From contig CALOBG010000125.1 in NCBI GenBank assembly GCA_942490995.1, positions 120,101 to 184,100 on the forward strand: a stretch of DNA of 64,000 nt, in the 5' to 3' direction. Below the pieces are notes generated by a model that did not search any database, was not told the DNA's origin, and worked only from the letters and a program-made list of their open reading frames with translations. Source of the stretch: UBA981 sp942490995. Its GTDB lineage: Bacteria; Pseudomonadota; Gammaproteobacteria; Ga0077536. Position numbers and translations under genes: made by a program. Shown here in pieces: positions 60,180 to 64,000 of this stretch (positions are counted from its first letter, which is position 1; every line of letters begins with the position of its first letter).

Positions 60180-61009
60180 GGCCGTGCCTCGGCGAAGGGA
60201 CGCCGCGAGACGAGGTACACCACCGTCGTATCGGCTTCGTCCCCTGCGGCAAACAATCGGTTATGCTGAAACGCGGCGGTTAACCACTCGCCCTTGAGCG
60301 AACGCGGATCGAGCACGAAGGGCGTAGTGCCCGCATTGGTGAGTTTCACCGCGGTGATATGCAGGCCGCCGCTGCGCCACGCGATCACGGGCACCGCGGT
60401 AAGGGTGGCACCGCGCATCAGATCGACTGGTTCGTCGCGGACCGGAACGCGCACTACGTCGGGTGAGCCTTTCAGCAATCGGGCGGGTGCGTAAAGTTGC
60501 TGTGCGGCGAAACGGGTCAGGGCTACCGGATCGAGGCTCTGGCGAATGGCTGCGGTTCCGGCCGATTCGTCCGGGTTGCTATTGGCGTCGTCGAGGTTCG
60601 GGTCGACTACCTTCAGCGGTGCCGTGGGTGATCCAGTCTCCGAAGCTGAGAGGTCCAGAAGATAGGTGCGCTCGCCGTCGAGCGTTTGCACCACCGCACG
60701 GGTCGCAGGGAACGCCCCGGACGGACGGAAGTACACCGTATCGCCGATTGATTGCGTACGGAGATGCGCTTGGATGCTGCCGGGTATACCGACCTTCACC
60801 GGTGACGGAAACTGGACTTGTCGTTCTGTGCCCACCTGAAGGAACACTTCGATCGGCACCTTGCGCCACTCGACGCGTTCGGTGCCAGGATCTTCGGCGA
60901 AGGCGCTGATCGAAACGCCGAGAGCAACAAGACCAAGAAGGCCGAGCGCACGATTGACGACGGCTGCTAAATGCGGGCGTAGTCCATCAACTCGCATGCG
61001 CGCCACCAT
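60176..61009 (-). CDS. TraK/PFL_4704-like conjugation protein
   Basis: A 277-residue exported protein with a hydrophobic signal (LGLLGLVALGVSISAFAED) and a VirB9/TraK-like beta-domain (VFLQVGTERQVQFPSPVKVG, LHITAVKLTNAGTTPFVLDP, LKGEWLTAAFQHNRLF). It fits TIGR03749/PFL_4704, an outer-membrane-complex component. It overlaps the TraE-like gene by 23 bp. Confidence 0.9.
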   Translation of the reverse strand: MVARMRVDGLRPHLAAVVNRALGLLGLVALGVSISAFAEDPGTERVEWRKVPIEVFLQVGTERQVQFPSPVKVGIPGSIQAHLRTQSIGDTVYFRPSGAFPATRAVVQTLDGERTYLLDLSASETGSPTAPLKVVDPNLDDANSNPDESAGTAAIRQSLDPVALTRFAAQQLYAPARLLKGSPDVVRVPVRDEPVDLMRGATLTAVPVIAWRSGGLHITAVKLTNAGTTPFVLDPRSLKGEWLTAAFQHNRLFAAGDEADTTVVYLVSRRPFAEARP

Positions 61010-61649
61010 TGAACGGGATCTTGAGCTCGGTCTCGCTCAGACGCTGCGGACCTGCCGGCCCATACCCATCCAGAGCCAGCCCCCATGGGTTTGCCTCCAG
61101 ATCGACCGCCTGCCGCACGACCCGCAAGGGATAGCGGATCGCGGTTTGCTTGACCGTCATGCCTTTGACCGACTCGAAGAGATCGAGGTCGAGCCATACG
61201 ATCCACGCGTCGCCGTCCAGGATCTCCACACGTGCCTCCGAGTAAGTCCGCTCGGGATATTCCTGGATCCCGCGCACCCGATAACTGAGTTCACCCTGGC
61301 GGGCTTTCGTCTCCATGTCGGCGATCAGCAAGGCGCGGTACTGTGGCGTGAGGTACGGCGACACCCGGAAGATGGCCTTGCCACAATCCTGTGCCCCATC
61401 CTCCGGCCAGCGATTCAATTGCTGGAATATGTAATACGCGAACGCATAGACGTTGGCCGGCGGCGTGTTATCGATGGCCAGCACGGCGCCCGAGCGAAGA
61501 TCGGGTGGCAGGTGGACAGTGATCTGGCTCGGTGCCTGACTCCAGCCGAGCCAGAGGCCCGCTATAATGACCGCCTGCAGTCCGATCACCATCCAAAGTG
61601 AGCGAACATGCGAACGCACGTTATCGATCTCATGCCTATACCGGCCCAT
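60987..61649 (-). CDS. TraE/PFL_4703-like conjugation protein
   Basis: A 220-residue protein from ATG 61649 (MGRYRHEIDNVRSHVRSLWM), with a single helix VIGLQAVIIAGLWLGW and a VirB8/TraE-like periplasmic domain (PPANVYAFAYYIFQQLNRWP, RVSPYLTPQYRALLIADMET). It fits TIGR03746/PFL_4703. It overlaps the TIGR03750-like gene by 14 bp. Confidence 0.9.
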   Translation of the reverse strand: MGRYRHEIDNVRSHVRSLWMVIGLQAVIIAGLWLGWSQAPSQITVHLPPDLRSGAVLAIDNTPPANVYAFAYYIFQQLNRWPEDGAQDCGKAIFRVSPYLTPQYRALLIADMETKARQGELSYRVRGIQEYPERTYSEARVEILDGDAWIVWLDLDLFESVKGMTVKQTAIRYPLRVVRQAVDLEANPWGLALDGYGPAGPQRLSETELKIPFNGGAHAS

Positions 61650-62001
61650 CGATCCGCCTTCCCAGATCCCAGACGCCACCGCGTTGGATCAATCGCGAAC
61701 GTCGCAGCCCGCGTACGTGTAGCCAGAGCACGACGCGCTGCTGATAGTAGCCGTCGGGGCGGTTACGCTTCAGGTGCTGGAACAGCACGGCAACGCCGAT
61801 CACGGTTCCGATCACACCGATCCCCGCGATCCCGAATCCCATTGTGATCGCACCAACGGACGCGGCGAGCAGCAATCCGAGCGGCAGCCATACCACCGTT
61901 GCGATAAGCACGATCACGCCAAGCTCGGTAGAGGAACAGCCCTTGAAGATCGCCGGTTCGGCGTTTAAGCGCTCGGGCAGGATGTCACTGCGGGCCGCCA
62001 T
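61636..62001 (-). CDS. TraL-like conjugative transfer region protein (TIGR03750-like)
   Basis: A 121-residue inner-membrane protein: LPERLNAEPAIFKGCSSTEL, two spans (VIVLIATVVWLPLGLLLAAS, GFGIAGIGVIGTVIGVAVLF) and the end KRNRPDGYYQQRVVLWLHVR. This is a VirB3/TraL-type arrangement. It lies 6 bp after the pilin-like gene. Confidence 0.9.
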   Translation of the reverse strand: MAARSDILPERLNAEPAIFKGCSSTELGVIVLIATVVWLPLGLLLAASVGAITMGFGIAGIGVIGTVIGVAVLFQHLKRNRPDGYYQQRVVLWLHVRGLRRSRLIQRGGVWDLGRRIDGPV

Positions 62002-62007
62002 ACCAGC

Positions 62008-62355
62008 TCAGATCACGCCTGCCGCTTCGGTCAACAGATAGCTCGCGAAGATGAGCACGATTGCGCCGACGATCCCCAGCACACCCACCTCGGCCCATTC
62101 GGCCTTGCCCTGCCGCGCCTCGTTGAATTTCGCGAACGCGAGGTAGGCAATCCAGAGAAAGCCCATCACCGCGATGGCAAGACCGAGCACGAGACCACCA
62201 TCCTTGATGTAACCCTTGATCAGGCCAATCCAGTCCCCAGCGCCGGGCCCGGTACTGGGAGCAATCGGTGTCGGAAGTGCGGCATACGCGGATTGCGTAA
62301 TACTTGCGATTGCCGCACCAAACGTAGCGGCGAGCGAACGGATCTGGCACTTCAT
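62008..62355 (-). CDS. Conjugative pilin-like protein (TIGR03745/PFL_4702-like)
   Basis: A 115-residue protein from ATG 62355 with a signal peptide (AATFGAAIASITQSAYAALP) and two hydrophobic helices in the mature part (GGLVLGLAIAVMGFLWIAYL, VGVLGIVGAIVLIFASYLLT), as in VirB2/TraA pilins. TTAAGGAGTCTCC-type sequence (GGAG) precedes the ATG. Confidence 0.88.
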   Translation of the reverse strand: MKCQIRSLAATFGAAIASITQSAYAALPTPIAPSTGPGAGDWIGLIKGYIKDGGLVLGLAIAVMGFLWIAYLAFAKFNEARQGKAEWAEVGVLGIVGAIVLIFASYLLTEAAGVI

Positions 62356-62413
62356 TAAGGAGTCTCCAAGGATATTTACGATAGATCGGGCAAATGAGAA
62401 ATCGCCGGTACGG

Positions 62414-62650
62414 TCACCGAAGGGAGAAGCCGAGAACCAGCAGAACGATGCTCGAGCGGAGCACGCCCCATGTAAGGTCGAAAAGACTTGCACGGCCGGA
62501 CTGCCAGGCGCCGAAGACGCCGAAGGTCAACCACAGCGCCCACACCAGAGCTAGCGTCAGCGTGATCCCGGCGATTGCAACGAGTAACGTCTCCGGGGTA
62601 ATACCGGAACCAGCGGCGAACGCCGCGTTCTGGCCTGCAGTCATCGCCAC
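62414..62650 (-). CDS. Small ICE membrane protein (TIGR03758/PFL_4701-like)
   Basis: A 78-residue protein with two hydrophobic segments (LLVAIAGITLTLALVWALWL, GVLRSSIVLLVLGFSLR) and the WQSGRASLFDL turn characteristic of this ICE family. It lies 3 bp after the RAQPRD gene. Confidence 0.88.
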   Translation of the reverse strand: MAMTAGQNAAFAAGSGITPETLLVAIAGITLTLALVWALWLTFGVFGAWQSGRASLFDLTWGVLRSSIVLLVLGFSLR

Positions 62651-62653
62651 GCT

Positions 62654-62977
62654 TCAACGCCGATAATCTCCGCGCACGGGTGGAAATCGGCGCGGCTCGG
62701 CTTGTGGTGCGTTCAGGTGTTCTTCAATCCCGAGACGGATACGGGCGAGGTCCTGGCGCAGCCAGTCATACTGGAATCGGATCCGCGTGTCGGGATCGGC
62801 CTGTGCTGCGGCGGTGATGATTAATGGACCGAGGGCATCCAGTTCGTAGACCAGTTGGGCCAGCGCACTTCGTTCCGCATCAGTGTCTGCGTGGCTGGTC
62901 GACGGTAGGACCAATGCGCAACACACACCCGCCATCAGGAAGGCACATCGCAAAAGTTGGCTGGTCGGTGTTTGCAT
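62654..62977 (-). CDS. RAQPRD-family ICE protein
   Basis: A 107-residue exported protein from ATG 62977 (MQTPTSQLLRCAFLMAGVCC, signal peptide to SHA-DTDAERSALAQLVYEL). The C-terminal IRFQYDWLRQDLARIRLGIE and PQAEPRRFPP correspond to the family (TIGR01690), though the name-giving motif is altered. It is the first gene of the transfer operon in this window. Confidence 0.85.
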   Translation of the reverse strand: MQTPTSQLLRCAFLMAGVCCALVLPSTSHADTDAERSALAQLVYELDALGPLIITAAAQADPDTRIRFQYDWLRQDLARIRLGIEEHLNAPQAEPRRFPPVRGDYRR

Positions 62978-63235
62978 GGCGGGCATAATCCGCCTGGTTC
63001 GGCCCTCGAACGATAGATAAGCCCGAACCGGGAGCGCGTGATTATTTCGTACTTCTATGGGTGTGACCCGGGCCCATGAGGAATTCCTTCTGGCCTGCAG
63101 CGGGCGCCGCTGCGGAATTGTTCTGACCCAAGCCCGACGCATAGGGTGCCGAACTGCCGCTTGCTGCGCTATCGTGGTTATCTGGATCCAACGCGACCAG
63201 TCGCGGTATCCCCCGTCGCCGAGGAGCCGACTACA

Positions 63236-63928
63236 GTGAACATTGCCCTGCTAATTGATTGCGAGAACGCCTCGCCGAATTCCATTCACGGGATATTGAG
63301 CGAGCTTGCCGAGAAAGGCACCATCAACATCCGCCGAGCCTACGGCAACTGGAAGAACCAGGCCGGCTGGGAGGAGAAGTTGCATCCATTCGCGATCCAG
63401 CCCGTACAGCAGTTCGCCTACACCAAAGGCAAGAACGCCGTCGACATGTGTATGGCCATCGACGCCATGGATCTTCTGTTCACCGAGAAGGTCGACAGTT
63501 TTGCGCTCGTCACGAGCGACAGTGATTTCACCCCGCTGGTACTCAAGCTGATATCGAAGGGCAAAAGCGTTATCGGGTTTGGTGAAAGCAAGACACCTGA
63601 TCCGTTCAAAAAGGCCTGCTCGTTGTTCATCCATACCGATCATTTCCAGGATCCGACTATCGAAGATCCGGATCCGATAAAGTCGGCGAAGAAAACGAAA
63701 AAAGAACTGCGCGGCGATACTGAACTCATGAACGTCCTGCGTGCCGCCGTGGAGAACATGAAAGATGAAGACGAATGGGCGTATATGGGCCGCATTGGGC
63801 ACTATATATCCAATAACTCGTCACTCAGCCCAAAAAATTATGGGTATGCGCGTTGGTCGGATGTGATCCGAACCACGGAATATTTCGAAATGAAGCTGCG
63901 TGACAACCACCCTATTTTAAGGCAATGA
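63236..63928 (+). CDS. NYN-domain nuclease with C-terminal LOTUS/OST-HTH domain
   Basis: A 230-residue protein from GTG 63236 with GAGGAG upstream. The N-terminal NYN (LabA/DUF88, PIN-like) domain shows ALLIDCENASPN, KNAVDMCMAIDAMDLLF and FALVTSDSDFTPLV, with the acidic residues for metal-dependent RNA cleavage. The C-terminal part (LMNVLRAAVENMKDEDEWAY ... NYGYARWSDVIRTTEYFEMK) is an OST-HTH/LOTUS RNA-binding domain. It is divergent from the conjugation operon and may be a host-interaction or defence gene of the ICE. Confidence 0.9.
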   Translation: MNIALLIDCENASPNSIHGILSELAEKGTINIRRAYGNWKNQAGWEEKLHPFAIQPVQQFAYTKGKNAVDMCMAIDAMDLLFTEKVDSFALVTSDSDFTPLVLKLISKGKSVIGFGESKTPDPFKKACSLFIHTDHFQDPTIEDPDPIKSAKKTKKELRGDTELMNVLRAAVENMKDEDEWAYMGRIGHYISNNSSLSPKNYGYARWSDVIRTTEYFEMKLRDNHPILRQ

Positions 63929-64000
63929 AAGCACATTGACGCATACAAGTACTGATTTCTAACTGAAGCGATCATGATTCGCATTGAGCGCGTAAACCAC

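Larger units (their letters stand above)
45823..64000. mobile_element. Integrative and conjugative element, left part (G-type T4SS)
   Basis: The element begins at the 3' end of tRNA-Pro with an integrase whose stop lies 14 bp from the tRNA. It carries an excisionase-like gene, a PFL_47xx-type conjugation set in the usual order, and cargo. Relaxase, TraD-like coupling protein, partition genes and the right attachment site are not in the window and should lie beyond 64000, where a direct repeat of the tRNA-Pro 3' end is expected. Confidence 0.9.

Overview
The window reads as a piece of a gammaproteobacterial chromosome with about 58-60% GC by eye. The best evidence is a conserved housekeeping block: fimT-pilV-pilW-pilX-pilY1-pilE next to ispH-lspA-ribF-murJ-rpsT-proB-obgE-rpmA-rplU-ispB. 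This is essentially the order seen in Pseudomonas. I cannot name the species.

Layout. (1) 1-5.2 kb is a scarred accessory stretch. It holds a citrate-synthase/citryl-CoA-lyase-like gene broken by a 268-bp MITE with a CTAG target duplication, two halves of a DDE transposase, a HigBA toxin-antitoxin pair with its own promoter and operator, a 5'-truncated MpaB-type oxygenase gene, and an intact acetoacetate-decarboxylase-family gene. (2) 5.2-22.3 kb is an oxidative catabolic cluster. It has a Baeyer-Villiger-type flavin monooxygenase, two giant MalT-like LuxR regulators, a PQQ/haem alcohol dehydrogenase, an acyl-CoA synthetase, and a membrane hydroxylase/desaturase fused to its own ferredoxin reductase and ferredoxin. 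The parts suggest hydroxylation, then alcohol to ketone or aldehyde, then ester or lactone, then acyl-CoA. The monooxygenase and the PQQ dehydrogenase share a ~230-bp upstream block, present in inverted orientation, that starts with a near-perfect 16-bp palindrome. An intact IS1380-family element interrupts the cluster. (3) 22.3-27.1 kb is a second scar zone: REP-like repeats, a 174-bp fragment of a LuxR regulator gene, a frameshifted IS4-type transposase, and a 2.6-kb mini-island bounded by a 51-bp direct repeat of the tRNA-Thr 3' end. The mini-island carries a Gp37/Gp68 (DUF5131) three-Cys protein, its partner TcmP and an IS200 element. A LexA (SOS) box lies directly in front of the Gp37 gene. 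(4) 27.1-45.8 kb is the core: an Irr/Fur-like regulator, the minor pilin operon and the housekeeping block. ileS and fkpB, normally found between ribF and ispH, are absent. (5) 45.7-64 kb is the left part of an integrative and conjugative element inserted at the 3' end of tRNA-Pro. It has an integrase, an excisionase-like gene, a G-type (PFL_47xx-like) type IV secretion system and a cargo pocket (two GFA/CENP-V proteins, PaaI-like thioesterase, PhzF-like and DUF3303 proteins) between the TraC ATPase and the PFL_4709-4711 genes. The element runs off the right edge.

The two points most worth following are the SOS-controlled Gp37/TcmP mini-island and the shared operator/leader block that ties the monooxygenase and the alcohol dehydrogenase into one apparent regulon. 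All calls come from reading the sequence; no searches were run.
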